Notes: generated from the letters alone by a model not told the origin. A stretch of DNA of 64,000 nt from Halorubrum depositum (GCF_007671725.1 NZ_VCNM01000001.1:868001-932000); one strand, 5' to 3'; shown: positions 51,999 to 61,055, numbered from the stretch's first letter. Numbers and translations: made by a program.

Positions 51999-53098
51999 CG
52001 GAGGTCGCGTTCGTGCTCGGCACCGAGGCCGAGGCGGTCAGGCTCGCGCCCGTGATCCGGGCGTGCGAGCGGCGCGGCGTGGGCCACGCGGTGATACACA
52101 CGGGAGAACACCGCGCGGAAACGCTCGAGCGGGCGGCGTTCGACCGGTTCGACCTGTCGGCCCCCGACATCACCCTCGACGTCGGCCCGGGGTCCCACGG
52201 GAAGCAGACGGGGATGATGTTGGCCGGGGTCGAGCGGGCGCTCGCGGAGACCGACCCGGCGGTCGCGGTCGTACACGGAGGGACGAACAGCGCCCTCGCC
52301 GGCGCGGTCGCGGCGAGCAAGATGCGCCCGGAGGTCGTTCACCTCGAGGCCGGGATCAGGAGCTTCGACCGGTCGGCGCCGGAAGAGACGAACAGAGTGG
52401 TCGTTGATCACGTCGTCGATCACCTGTTCGCCACGACGGAGAAGGCCCGGTGGTATCTCGTCCGCGAGGGGATCACGGAGCTGCGGATCACCGTCACCGG
52501 GAGCACGGCGGTCGACGCCCTCGAGAGCGTCCGTGACCGTTCGCCCCCGGAGAGCGAGGTGCTCGGCGAGTTCGGCCTCCGAGCGGGCGGATTCCTCCTC
52601 GTGGACGTCCACCGACGGGAGAGCGTCGACGACCCGGAGCGCTTCCGCTCGCTTCTGGAGGGCGCCGCCCGCGCCGGGAGCGCACGCGGCCTGGAGGTCG
52701 TCCGTCCGGTCGGTCCGGGCGCTCGCGACCGCTCGGAGGGGCCGGGTCCCGACGGACCGGTTCCGGTTCGGACCGTCGACTCGCGGGAGTACGCGACGTT
52801 CGTGCGGCTCCTGTCGGCTTCGGCAGCCGTCGTCACCGACTCGAGCCGCGTGCAGGAGGAGGCGTGCATCCTCGGGACCCCCTGCGTGACCGTGCGGAGC
52901 GAAACCGAGCGGTCGGAGACGACCGAGGTCGGCGCGAACCGACTCAGTCCGTGCGATCCCGACGGCGTCTGCCGTTCGGTGACCGAGGCGCTCGACGCGG
53001 ACGGGGAGTGGCGGAACCCCTACGGGACCGGCGGGGCCGCGGATCGGATCCTCGACGCGCTCCCGGTGAGCGCGGAGCGCGAGGAGGTGGTGCGGTGA
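51995..53098 (+). CDS. WecB-like 2-epimerase family protein with altered catalytic Asp
   Basis: A 367-residue relative of the epimerase at 1583. HLEAGIRSFDRSAPEETNR and VDVHRRESVDDP retain Glu118, Glu131 and the catalytic His, and VTDSSRVQEEA the UDP motif (with SS in place of SGG). But the GDT motif is GGT (VHGGTNSA, Gly96), so the catalytic Asp of WecB is missing. It is coupled by ATGA to the DPM1-like glycosyltransferase. It may have lost epimerisation and act as a hydrolysing epimerase or as a binding protein. Confidence 0.85.
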   Translation: MTEVAFVLGTEAEAVRLAPVIRACERRGVGHAVIHTGEHRAETLERAAFDRFDLSAPDITLDVGPGSHGKQTGMMLAGVERALAETDPAVAVVHGGTNSALAGAVAASKMRPEVVHLEAGIRSFDRSAPEETNRVVVDHVVDHLFATTEKARWYLVREGITELRITVTGSTAVDALESVRDRSPPESEVLGEFGLRAGGFLLVDVHRRESVDDPERFRSLLEGAARAGSARGLEVVRPVGPGARDRSEGPGPDGPVPVRTVDSREYATFVRLLSASAAVVTDSSRVQEEACILGTPCVTVRSETERSETTEVGANRLSPCDPDGVCRSVTEALDADGEWRNPYGTGGAADRILDALPVSAEREEVVR

Positions 53099-53128
53099 GG
53101 ACGGTCCGCGTTCGGTTCCGGTCGGGGG

Positions 53129-53374
53129 CTAGTTCGGAGCGCTCGCTCGGACGGTCCGGTCCCCGGTCACGGTGACGAAGCAGCCGGCCATCCGAAACGA
53201 GACAGAGAGCTCCATCGAGTCGGCGCGTTGGGCCTGTTCGACGAGGCGCGCCAGCGATTCGACGTCGACCACGTCGTAGAGTCGGTCGTCGATCCGGTCG
53301 GGTTCGATCCCGCGTTCGTCCGCGACGGCCGTGACGACGTCCCAGCAGAGAGTGTCGGCGAGGTCCGGTGTCAT
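53129..53374 (-). CDS. HalOD1 domain protein
   Basis: An 81-residue HalOD1 protein. The ATG at 53372-53374 is chosen over a TTG at 53392. CWDVVTAVADERGIEPDRIDDRLYDVVDVESLARLV and SVSFRMAGCFVTVTGDRTV match the domain, though it is more divergent than the other two copies. It is convergent with the WecB-like gene. Confidence 0.75.
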   Translation of the reverse strand: MTPDLADTLCWDVVTAVADERGIEPDRIDDRLYDVVDVESLARLVEQAQRADSMELSVSFRMAGCFVTVTGDRTVRASAPN

Positions 53375-53510
53375 GTGCGTGGATGTATCCAACGGCTACG
53401 GGGGCATCTCGGTTGTGACGACGTGTATGGCATGTCAATCGAGCGGGCACTACACACGTAGTATCACGTCAGGCGGTTGCGCGGCGTCGGAGAGACGACC
53501 GTCGGTCACG

Positions 53511-53570
53511 GCGTACCTTCCGTCGGCCTGGCGTACCCCCAGTCGGCCCCGCGTACCGTCCGCCCCGCTC
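53511..53570. repeat. Imperfect 20-bp triplicate
   Basis: Three units starting GCGTACC (53511, 53531, 53551) share most positions in the first 14 bases. They lie just past the stop codon of the gene at 53574 and have no obvious function. Confidence 0.5.
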
Positions 53571-53573
53571 GGA

Positions 53574-54527
53574 CTACTGACCGCCCGCCAACCGGCTCGC
53601 GACGCCGTCACGGTCCGTGCGTATCCGCTCCGCGAGTTCGGAGACCTGCGCCAACACGGGGTAGAGGGGCCCGTCGGTCGGCCCGTACAGGTACTCGTAG
53701 AAGGCGTGGTCCCCGTCGACGTCGACCGCGGAGTCCGGCGTCATCGGCGGGTCGGTGATCGCCTCCTGTCGCTCGGCGGCGATCCCGTCGCACTCGCGTT
53801 CGAGGTCCTCGAGCCGCTCCCAGACGTCGATCGCCGCGTCGGTCCCGGCCCCGGAGACGCCGTCGAGGTGTTCGAGGAGCCGACGACGACGACGGTCGAC
53901 GCAGGAGAGGTCGTCCTCGAACGCTCGCAGCGCGTCGATCTCCTCGCCGATCGCCTCGGCGAGCGAGGAGCGCGCCTCGGCCGCCCGTCGGCTCCGACCG
54001 ACGAGCGCCGACTGCGCCGCGTCGGACAGGGTGCCGTTCGACGCCAGCGCGGTCGCCGTGTCGGGACCCAGCTCCGCGGCGAGGCTCTCCGGGACCGTCT
54101 CGTCGTACTCCTCCCTGTAGTGCGGCACCGACATCACCGTGTCGCGGTACGCCGCCAACACGCGCCTGAGCCTGACGTCGCCGCCGGTGCGGTCGACCGT
54201 GCGGACCGTCGCCATCGGCCCGTCGAACCTCGACGCCGTCGACTCGGCCGGCGCCGGATCGAGCGCGTCGATGCGGTCCGCGAACTCCTCGAACGCGTCG
54301 CGCTCGGCGAGGACGCGCCGCCGCTCGTGCTGGCCGGCGTCGACCGCCTCGCGGACGTACGCGAACGCGAGGAACGCCGCGAGCCCGACGACGACCGCCG
54401 CGACGACGACGGTCGGCTCGCTCGCCGCCGCGCCGACCTCACACGAGAAGCTCGTACACTCCTCCATCGCCGCCGGGTCCGAACCGGGGATCCGAAAGGC
54501 GTTGGCGGAGCCCGAATACACACTCAT
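53574..54527 (-). CDS. Membrane-anchored coiled-coil protein (DUF7260-like)
   Basis: A 317-residue protein from the ATG at 54525-54527. A single hydrophobic helix near residues 40-62 (VVVAAVVVGLAAFLAFAYV) is followed by long charged helices (REAVDAGQHERRRVLAERDAFEEFADRI, ARSSLAEAIGEEIDALRAFEDDL). This pattern matches the haloarchaeal DUF7260 proteins as I recall them. Function unknown. Confidence 0.65.
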   Translation of the reverse strand: MSVYSGSANAFRIPGSDPAAMEECTSFSCEVGAAASEPTVVVAAVVVGLAAFLAFAYVREAVDAGQHERRRVLAERDAFEEFADRIDALDPAPAESTASRFDGPMATVRTVDRTGGDVRLRRVLAAYRDTVMSVPHYREEYDETVPESLAAELGPDTATALASNGTLSDAAQSALVGRSRRAAEARSSLAEAIGEEIDALRAFEDDLSCVDRRRRRLLEHLDGVSGAGTDAAIDVWERLEDLERECDGIAAERQEAITDPPMTPDSAVDVDGDHAFYEYLYGPTDGPLYPVLAQVSELAERIRTDRDGVASRLAGGQ

Positions 54528-54729
54528 TGTATCCGTTAACACGGTGCACACACAAAGCATTTACGTCCGTTTTCCGGCGTAAAGAAAGATTCCTCGCACC
54601 GCGGTGAGAGCGGCTCCGCGACGGTCGGAGCGACGGCGGTCGGGACGGCGCAGTTCGCGCCGCTGCTGATCGGCCTCACGTAGCGGGTGAGATCGGCCGG
54701 CAGTCGGGTCGAAGAAGCGGACGGCCCGG

Positions 54730-55572
54730 CTACTCGACGACGCCGTCGTCGGTGATCACGGTGTCGACCATGCCGATCGGGGTGGCGTCGTAGCTCGGGT
54801 TCTCGATCTCGACGTCCTCGACCGGCTCGCGCATCACCTCGACGGCGTCGCGAAACTCGTTCTCGAAGCGGAACTCCTCGATCGTCTTCGCGCCCGAGCC
54901 GACCGCGGTCACCGGGACGCCGAGCTCGCGAGCGGTGACGACGACCGGGAAGGTCCCGACCCGGTTGTAGTAGGTGCCGCCGGTGATGCAGGTGATCCCG
55001 AGGAGGACGCGGTCGCAGTCGCGCAGGGCGTACCCCATCGCGCTGTCGACGACCATCCGAGTGTCGACGCGGGACATCCCGGCGAGCACGCGCGCCGTCT
55101 TCCGGCCCAGGGTGCGCGGGCGCGCCTCCGTGACGTAGACGGTCAGGTGCGCGCCGTCGCGGGCGGCGGTCTCAATGGACTCCAGCACCGTCGTGGAGTA
55201 GTCGTGGACCAGCAGCGTGTCGCCGTCTTCGATGCGCTCGGCCGCGTTGGCGGCGGCCTCCCCCTTCGCCGTCTCGATGTCGTCGGCGACGCGGTCGATG
55301 GTCTCCTGCAGCAGCTGTTTGGCGTCCTCGACGCTCGTCGGCTCGCCGATGATGGAGCGCTCGACGTCGCGCATCGCGTTGTGAAGCGCGGCGTGCGAGG
55401 GGTTCGACCGGCGCAGCACGCCCGCGTTGTGTTCGAGGTCGCGCTCGAACTCGTCGACCGCCACGTACTCGCGGTCGAGCAGCTCCGCGAGCGCGCGCGT
55501 CGCCTTCACGGCCACCGCCGACGTGCTGTGGGTCCGCATCGCCCGGATCTCGGCGACGGTCTCGTCGATCAT
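54730..55572 (-). CDS. eIF2B/ribose-1,5-bisphosphate isomerase family protein
   Basis: A 280-residue protein. MIDETVAEIRAMRTHSTSAVAVKATRAL at the N-terminus and DGDTLLVHDYSTTVLESI, VTEARPRTLGRKTARVLA and RVDTRMVVDSAMGYALRDCDRVLLGITCITGG in the C-terminal Rossmann-like half are typical of archaeal eIF2B-like and R15P isomerase proteins. In R15P isomerases the region GITCI is usually GADAI with a catalytic Asp; here Thr-Cys replaces it, so isomerase activity is doubtful. It lies downstream of the Rpb4/L21e pair, separated by the hairpin array. Confidence 0.78.
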   Translation of the reverse strand: MIDETVAEIRAMRTHSTSAVAVKATRALAELLDREYVAVDEFERDLEHNAGVLRRSNPSHAALHNAMRDVERSIIGEPTSVEDAKQLLQETIDRVADDIETAKGEAAANAAERIEDGDTLLVHDYSTTVLESIETAARDGAHLTVYVTEARPRTLGRKTARVLAGMSRVDTRMVVDSAMGYALRDCDRVLLGITCITGGTYYNRVGTFPVVVTARELGVPVTAVGSGAKTIEEFRFENEFRDAVEVMREPVEDVEIENPSYDATPIGMVDTVITDDGVVE

Positions 55573-56146
55573 ACCGATACCGTCGTCGCCGCCGTTCAAA
55601 GGGGTTCCGGGGTTTCGTCGGTCGATCCGAGCGAGCGGATCCGATCGACGGCGGGATCGGCGTGCTCCCTCGTGCGACGCGGTGGCGCGTGCCTGCGAGC
55701 GCCCGGAAGGGCGCCGAGTCAGCACGCGCGAGGTCGCCGGCGCGTAGCGCCGGCTGCCAGAGGGACCTCCGGTCCCTCGCTGGAGTCGGTCGCCCTCCGC
55801 TTCGCTCCGGGCGACCGACGAGGCTGGGGAGGAGTGAGGTGCGTGCGGAGCGGTCGGGGGGGACTCGAAGGGGCAGTCGCGAGGACGAAGCACGGCGTTC
55901 ACGAGAGCTTCGCTCTCGTGAGCCAATCAGAACGCTTCGCGTTCTGATGACGATGCAAGGACCACAGGGAACGAGCGGAGCGAGTGACTGAGGACCGCAG
56001 CGAGCCGCGCGAGTCGTCGCGACTGGGGCTTCGGAGGCGTTCAGAGTCGGAGTACCGACGGCCACTTATAAGCGAACGGCTGAAGCTTCGAAGAAGTTCC
56101 GACGATCGAAGAGAGTCGCAGCCGAAAAGACGCGCTCCGTGAGGTA
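55573..56146. repeat. Array of hairpin-forming palindromes
   Basis: No gene is seen. Perfect or nearly perfect stems with short loops are packed together: 55699-55714 (GCGCCC-GGAA-GGGCGC), 55736-55754 (8-bp stem, loop GTA), 55760-55778 (8-bp stem, loop TCC), 55786-55818 (10-bp stem), 55900-55920 (9-bp stem, loop TTC) and 55927-55947 (9-bp stem, loop TTC). They could be transcribed as structured RNA, act as terminators, or bind proteins. Confidence 0.75.
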
Positions 56147-56503
56147 TCAGGCGTACTTCGCGACGATGTCGAGCACGTCGTCGAGCTCGTCGCCGTCGAG
56201 CGAGTACCGCTCTTGGGCGAACACCGAGCGCAGCTCCGTGCGGTCCTCGGGGAGCAGGTCGGCGATCTTCACCGCGGTGGGGACGTCGATCTGCTCTAAC
56301 TCCGTCAGCTCCTCGACGAGCTCGCGGGACTCATCGGCGTCGAGTCGGGCGAACCGGTTGACGTGCTCGATCGCGCGGGCGAGCTCGTAGCGGAGGTCGC
56401 GGTCCTCGTCCTCGGCGCGCTCCGCCTCGATGTCCACGAGGATCTCCTTCGCCTCGGAGATGGTGACGTACTCCTCGTCGACCTTCTCTTTGAAGATCGT
56501 CAT
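56147..56503 (-). CDS. rpoF: DNA-directed RNA polymerase subunit Rpb4 (RpoF)
   Basis: A 118-residue protein. ITISEAKEILVDIEAERAED-type helix and ELEQIDVPTAVKIADLLPEDRTELRSVFAQERYSLDG are the Rpb4 HRDC-like region. Rpb4 pairs with Rpb7 to form the polymerase stalk. It starts one base after the stop of L21e, the usual archaeal arrangement, so both belong to one transcript. Confidence 0.93.
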   Translation of the reverse strand: MTIFKEKVDEEYVTISEAKEILVDIEAERAEDEDRDLRYELARAIEHVNRFARLDADESRELVEELTELEQIDVPTAVKIADLLPEDRTELRSVFAQERYSLDGDELDDVLDIVAKYA

Positions 56504-56504
56504 C

Positions 56505-56798
56505 TCAGTTCTGCTGGGCGCTCATGTGGGCGGCGCGGACGATGAGCGTCTTCGTCTTCCCGCCGTCCGGAATCTCGACTTTGAACGCGGCGCCCTGCTT
56601 GCCGACGACGGTGCCGGTCCGGCCGTCGAAGCGGGGGTGGAAGCGACCCTCCTGCACGCTGGGGTCGATCTTGAGGTGGACCTGCGAGCCCGCCTCGAAC
56701 TCCTGGATGGCTCGCTGCGGCGGCGACGTGCCGCGGTCGCGCGGTTTGTTCGAGAGCTTGTCGCGGGTCGCCTTCTGGGGCCCATTGGAACTCGGCAT
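56505..56798 (-). CDS. rpl21e: 50S ribosomal protein L21e
   Basis: A 97-residue ribosomal protein. [23 protein letters not shown], then [40 protein letters not shown], are diagnostic for L21e, with the KOW-like beta barrel. A TATA box at 56827-56835 is ~30 bp upstream of the ATG, so it is close to leaderless. Unlike most proteins in the window it is not strongly acidic. Confidence 0.96.
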   Translation of the reverse strand: MPSSNGPQKATRDKLSNKPRDRGTSPPQRAIQEFEAGSQVHLKIDPSVQEGRFHPRFDGRTGTVVGKQGAAFKVEIPDGGKTKTLIVRAAHMSAQQN

Positions 56799-56826
56799 GG
56801 TCTTGGGCTACGTTCCGCTGCCGCAG

Positions 56827-56835
56827 GTATAAATG
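56827..56835 (-). promoter_or_regulatory. TATA box of the L21e-Rpb4 operon
   Basis: CATTTATAC on the minus strand lies ~30 bp before the L21e ATG. Confidence 0.55.
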
Positions 56836-57042
56836 GTGCGTTACGGGCGTCGCCCGAGAGCGGGTACCACACCGCGGGACACCACCGTAGACGCGTCGCC
56901 GCGAGTCGGGGAGCGCGCGGCGGCGACCCTCGATCACGCGGCCAAGCACGGCTCGAAACCCCTCGCGACGGGCGCGAGAACTACCCTATGGGAGACCCCC
57001 TATCGAAAGTGCTAATCCCGGCAGTTCCCTACCGTGTTCGTA

Positions 57043-57972
57043 ATGAGCCATCAGCTGCCGGACGTACAGGCGTCGGCGCCCGACGTCACCGTCGGCCTCT
57101 CGCAGGTCGGCGTCACCGGCGTGGAGAAGCTCGTCAAGCTCGCCCGCGGGGACAAGCGCCCCATCGTCCTCATGGCCGAGTTCGAGGTGTTCGTCGACCT
57201 CCCGAGCGGTCGCAAGGGGATCGACATGTCGCGGAACCTCGCGACGATCGACGAGATCTTAGAGGAGATCACCCGCGAGGAGGCGTACCGCGTCGAGGAG
57301 GTCTGCGGGGACGCAGCCGAGCGGCTCTTAGAGAAGCACGACTACACCACCACCGCCGAGGTGTCGATGACCGCGGAGCTGGTCACCCGCGAGGACACGC
57401 CGGCGTCCGGGATCGAGACGCAGAGCACGTCGACGATCATCGCCAGCGCGACCGCGACCGAGGAGGGCACCCGCGAGGAGATCGGCGCGGAGGTCACCGG
57501 GATGACCGTCTGCCCCTGCTCGCAGGGGATGAGCGAGTCCCGCGCGCGCGAGAAGCTCGCCGACCTCGGCGTCGACGAGGAGACGACCGAGGAGTTCCTC
57601 GACGCCGTCCCGCAGCCGGGGCACTCCCAGCGCGGCCACGCGACGCTCACCGTCACCACCGACGGCCACCCCGACCTCGACCTGCGCGACCTCATCGACG
57701 TCGCCCGCGACTCGATGAGCGCCCGAATCTACAACATGGCGAAGCGACCGGACGAGGACCACATGACCTACGAGGCCCACGCCGACGCGAAGTTCGTCGA
57801 GGACTGCGTCCGCGCGCTCGCCGAGGGCACGGTCGAGGAGTTCGACCACCTGCCGGAAGACGCCGTGATCCACATGAAGCAGTCGAACGACGAGTCGATC
57901 CACCAGCACAACGCCCACGCCGAGCGGGAAGTCACGATGGGCGACCTGCGGGCGGAGCTGAACGCGCGGTAG
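57043..57972 (+). CDS. mptA: GTP cyclohydrolase IV (MptA/FolE2 family)
   Basis: A 309-residue enzyme that opens the purine ring of GTP to start tetrahydromethanopterin or folate-type pterin synthesis. [31 protein letters not shown] is the characteristic start, [11 protein letters not shown] is the metal-binding Cys region and [14 protein letters not shown] the FolE2 core. The ATG at 57043 follows an in-frame GTG at 57034 that is less likely. It is divergent from the L21e-Rpb4 operon. Confidence 0.93.
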   Translation: MSHQLPDVQASAPDVTVGLSQVGVTGVEKLVKLARGDKRPIVLMAEFEVFVDLPSGRKGIDMSRNLATIDEILEEITREEAYRVEEVCGDAAERLLEKHDYTTTAEVSMTAELVTREDTPASGIETQSTSTIIASATATEEGTREEIGAEVTGMTVCPCSQGMSESRAREKLADLGVDEETTEEFLDAVPQPGHSQRGHATLTVTTDGHPDLDLRDLIDVARDSMSARIYNMAKRPDEDHMTYEAHADAKFVEDCVRALAEGTVEEFDHLPEDAVIHMKQSNDESIHQHNAHAEREVTMGDLRAELNAR

Positions 57973-58006
57973 ACCGGCCCCGCCGCCGGCCCTCCTTGCC
58001 GCGACC

Positions 58007-58813
58007 TCACCCGAACGACAGCGGCTCCGCCTCGTCCCACCGCGGCTCGAACTCCTCGCTCACGCTCGTCGCGAACTCCGCGTCCTTCACGTCGATCATC
58101 GCGAACGGCTCGTCGCCGGAGAGCGGGTGCGGCACCTCGATGCACACCTCGATCCCGTCGAACACGTTGAACGTCCCGTCGACGCCCGCGGTCGTTCGGA
58201 CCTCGAACCCCTCCATGTTCGACAGCTCCGCGGTGTAGCGCCGGCCGACGCTCCGCGGCAGCGCGTCGACCGTCTCCGGCGACAGCAACACCCGGATCTC
58301 GACGCCGCGCTCCAGCGCCGACTCCAGCTCGGCGGCCACCTGTTCGCCGATCGTGCCGAGGTCGAAGCCGGTGGCGGGCGCGCCGACGACGACGACCATC
58401 CGGCGCTCGGCGGCCGCGATCCGCTCCAAGAGGAGGTCCGTCGCCTCCTCCGCGCCGACCGCCGCGGTCCAGAACTGACCGTCCACCGGCTCCCCCGCGT
58501 CGAGCTCCGTCGAGAGGTCGGCGACCACCTCCTCGTACTGCTCCGCCTGCGTCTCCAGCTCCCGCTTCTTCTCGTCGAGCAGGCGGTCGAGCGCGGCGTC
58601 GGGCTCGACCGCCGCGTACTTCTTCGGCCGGCTGGCGGCCTGGCTCCGGACGAGGTTGTGCTGCTCCAAGCTGTTGAGCACGTCGTACACCCGTCCCATG
58701 GGGACCTCGCTGGCTCGCGAGAGGTCCTTCGCCGTCGTCGGCCCGGTGCGCAGCAGCGCGCGGTAGGCGCGCGCCTCGTACTCGGAGAGCCCCAGGTCCC
58801 GGAGAGATGCCAT
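58007..58813 (-). CDS. TrmB-family transcriptional regulator
   Basis: A 268-residue protein. LRDLGLSEYEARAYRALLRTGPTTAKDLSRASEVPMGRVYDVLNSL is the N-terminal HTH, followed by a coiled-coil (LLDEKKRELETQAEQYEEVV) and the TrmB sugar-binding C-terminal domain with GVEIRVLLSPETV and a His/Pro-rich end. A TATA box at 58837-58843 is ~27 bp upstream. TrmB proteins of haloarchaea control sugar metabolism, which suits the PfkB kinase nearby, though no operator is seen. Confidence 0.9.
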   Translation of the reverse strand: MASLRDLGLSEYEARAYRALLRTGPTTAKDLSRASEVPMGRVYDVLNSLEQHNLVRSQAASRPKKYAAVEPDAALDRLLDEKKRELETQAEQYEEVVADLSTELDAGEPVDGQFWTAAVGAEEATDLLLERIAAAERRMVVVVGAPATGFDLGTIGEQVAAELESALERGVEIRVLLSPETVDALPRSVGRRYTAELSNMEGFEVRTTAGVDGTFNVFDGIEVCIEVPHPLSGDEPFAMIDVKDAEFATSVSEEFEPRWDEAEPLSFG

Positions 58814-58956
58814 ACGCGTCGATCGCGCGGCATCGGCATAAACACGTCGCCCGTTTACACGCGGGTGCAGTGGTGAGAGGCGGATCCCCGCCGAAGGAGG
58901 ACCGACCGAACCGCCGCAGACGACCGGTGACGGACGACCGTGCCGGACGCGGCGCT

Positions 58957-60615
58957 CTACTCCGCGGTCTCGGCGACCCGCCGCATCAACTCGTCCGGCG
59001 TTTCCGCGGGCTCGGAGACCGCGTCGCCGGCGATCACGACCGCCGACCCGGCGGGGACCGACCGCGGCGCCGGCGACCCCTCCGCATGGGCGTTCGGGGC
59101 GACGACCTTTTCATGGTCCGCGACCCGCCACGCCGCGCGGTGGAGGTCGCTGCCCAGCTCGTCGCCGACCGCGACGACGGTGGTGCCGCGGAGGAGCCGC
59201 CCGACGAGGCTCCCGTAGCCGGCGACCTGCACGCCGAGCCGCTCCGTGGCGCCCGCGAACGACGCCGCGGTCTCGCGGGCGACCTCGCGGTAGCGGTCCT
59301 CGCCGGTCAGCGCCGCCAGGTCGAGCAGCGCCGTCGCCATCTCGACGTTGCCGTCGAGCGGGCGGAACGGGCGGTCGAGCAGTCCCGACCCCGATCGCGG
59401 CCCGTCCACGAAGGAGCCGTCGACGTGGAGCCGGTCGATCGCCCGGTCCGCGACCGCGCGGGCGATCTCGGCGCCCTCGCCGAGGACGCCGGCGGCCCGC
59501 ACGTACGCGCTCACGACGCGGGCGACGTCGTCGAGCAGGTCCGACTCGCCGACCTCGTCGCTGCCGCGGTAGCGAGTCACCTCGCCGGAGTCGGCGTCGA
59601 TCAGGTCGCGTTCGAGGCCGTCGAGGATCCGGTCGGCGTACTCGCGGGCGCGCTCGTCGTCGGTGTAGGCGGCGACCGCGAGCAGCGCGTCGGCCGCGAG
59701 CGCGTTCCCGCCCGCGAAGACGGTGAGGTCGCGGCGGGGCGGGTCGAGCTCCGCGCGGTCGTCGGCGGGCGCGGCGTAGTAGGCCCGTCCCAGTCCGGGG
59801 CCGAGGCTGCCGCCGACGCCGTATCCGGTCCAGAGGTCGTCGGTGAGGAACGCGACCGCGTCGGTCGCGGGCGTCAGGTACGCCTCGTCGCCGGTGTAGA
59901 GGTAGGCGTTCGCGAACGCGCGGGTGACCGCCGCGTTCGTGTCGATCGGCTTCTCGTAGGCGACGTCGCCCCAGTCGCGGGTCCCCGCGAACCGGAAGAA
60001 GCCGCCGGCGACGTCGTCGGCGAGGTGGTCGCGCACCGCGTCGAGCGTCCGGAGTGCGCGGTCGCGGTCGCGCTTCAGCGCGAACTCGACGGTGCGGGGG
60101 AGCGGGAACTTCGCGTCATTCCCCCAGCCGGCGTGCTCCTCGTCGTACTTGACCTCGATCTGCCCGGCGAGATGGCTCTCGATCGCGTCGGTCAGCTCCC
60201 CGCGCGGCGGGAGGTCCGCGTCGAGCGCGCGGGGGACCCGCCCGGCCGAGCGCCCCTTGTCGGCCCACATCTGGCGGACGGACTCGAGCACCTGTCGCAT
60301 CCCGTCGACGTCGAGGTAGCCCGCGCCGGTGAGCAGCTCGCCGTCGGGCGTGAGGAACGCCGTGGTCGGGAACCCGCCCATGTTGTACCGTTCCCGCACG
60401 CGCGGGCGGCGGTCGACGTCGACGCGGACCGGGACGAACCCCTCGTTGACGTTGGCGGCGATCCGGGGCTCGGCGTACGTGACGGCGTCCATCTCGTGAC
60501 AGCCCTCGCACCACGTGGCGGACAGAGAGAGGAGCACCGGGCACTCCCGCTCGTCGGCCTCGGCGAACGCCTCGGGCCCCCAGTCGCGCCACTCGACGTG
60601 CGTCTCGTCGGTCAT
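58957..60615 (-). CDS. Thioredoxin-domain protein (DUF255/YyaL family)
   Basis: A 552-residue protein. The first ~130 residues form a thioredoxin-like domain with CEGC (the CxxC motif), MDAVTYAEPRIAANVNEGFVPVRVDVDRRP and GGFPTTAFLTPDGE. The rest is an alpha/alpha-toroid glycan-epimerase-like fold found in YyaL/SSP411 proteins. The family's role is uncertain; redox or sugar-related functions are proposed. Length is shorter than the typical ~700 residues, so the C-terminal toroid may be truncated. Confidence 0.85.
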   Translation of the reverse strand: MTDETHVEWRDWGPEAFAEADERECPVLLSLSATWCEGCHEMDAVTYAEPRIAANVNEGFVPVRVDVDRRPRVRERYNMGGFPTTAFLTPDGELLTGAGYLDVDGMRQVLESVRQMWADKGRSAGRVPRALDADLPPRGELTDAIESHLAGQIEVKYDEEHAGWGNDAKFPLPRTVEFALKRDRDRALRTLDAVRDHLADDVAGGFFRFAGTRDWGDVAYEKPIDTNAAVTRAFANAYLYTGDEAYLTPATDAVAFLTDDLWTGYGVGGSLGPGLGRAYYAAPADDRAELDPPRRDLTVFAGGNALAADALLAVAAYTDDERAREYADRILDGLERDLIDADSGEVTRYRGSDEVGESDLLDDVARVVSAYVRAAGVLGEGAEIARAVADRAIDRLHVDGSFVDGPRSGSGLLDRPFRPLDGNVEMATALLDLAALTGEDRYREVARETAASFAGATERLGVQVAGYGSLVGRLLRGTTVVAVGDELGSDLHRAAWRVADHEKVVAPNAHAEGSPAPRSVPAGSAVVIAGDAVSEPAETPDELMRRVAETAE

Positions 60616-60751
60616 ACCGGAAGTCGGACCGGGCCGTGGGTAAGCGCTTCGAGACGGGGCGGGAAGGAGAGAAGACCGGAGGGCGAGAGGACCGGGAGGG
60701 TCGTGTTCGAACGGTGCGGTGCGTCCGGAGGGCGGCGCCTCGGGTCCGCGG

Positions 60752-60973
60752 TCAGCGCTTGTAGTCGTGGCCGAGCGCGAGCGCCAGCGCGTTCGCGAAC
60801 AGCAATGCGACGAACAGCTGCCCGGTGCCGCCGTCGAGGCCCATGTACAGCAGGACGGGGTACGTCGCCGGGATGGCGATCGCGGCCCAGAAGGCGGCCG
60901 CCTTCAGGGTCCCGGTCATCAGCCCGGCGACCTGTCGGCCGGAGGCGAGGCGCGTGGGAGCGGGGATTGACAT
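60752..60973 (-). CDS. Small membrane protein (73 aa) of unknown function
   Basis: Two hydrophobic helices (AAAFWAAIAIPATYPVLLYMGL and QLFVALLFANALALALG) ending in a basic HDYKR. A TATA box at 61002-61008 lies ~32 bp upstream of the ATG at 60971-60973, supporting it as a real gene. No family is recognised. Confidence 0.7.
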   Translation of the reverse strand: MSIPAPTRLASGRQVAGLMTGTLKAAAFWAAIAIPATYPVLLYMGLDGGTGQLFVALLFANALALALGHDYKR

Positions 60974-61055
60974 TGACAGTTTCGTGTATGTTCGGGGACC
61001 TCATATATCCAACAGAGGGTTCGGGGAATTTCACCACGTTTCTCGGGGGGTAGCG

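Noticed and set aside
55573-56146. A possible insertion sequence or MITE
   Set aside because: No transposase, no terminal inverted repeats joined to a target duplication could be seen; the palindromes are short and separate.
58807-61053. A 748-codon plus-strand open frame opposite TrmB and the thioredoxin-domain gene
   Set aside because: It crosses two clear minus-strand genes and a gap without motifs of its own; it is a compositional artefact.
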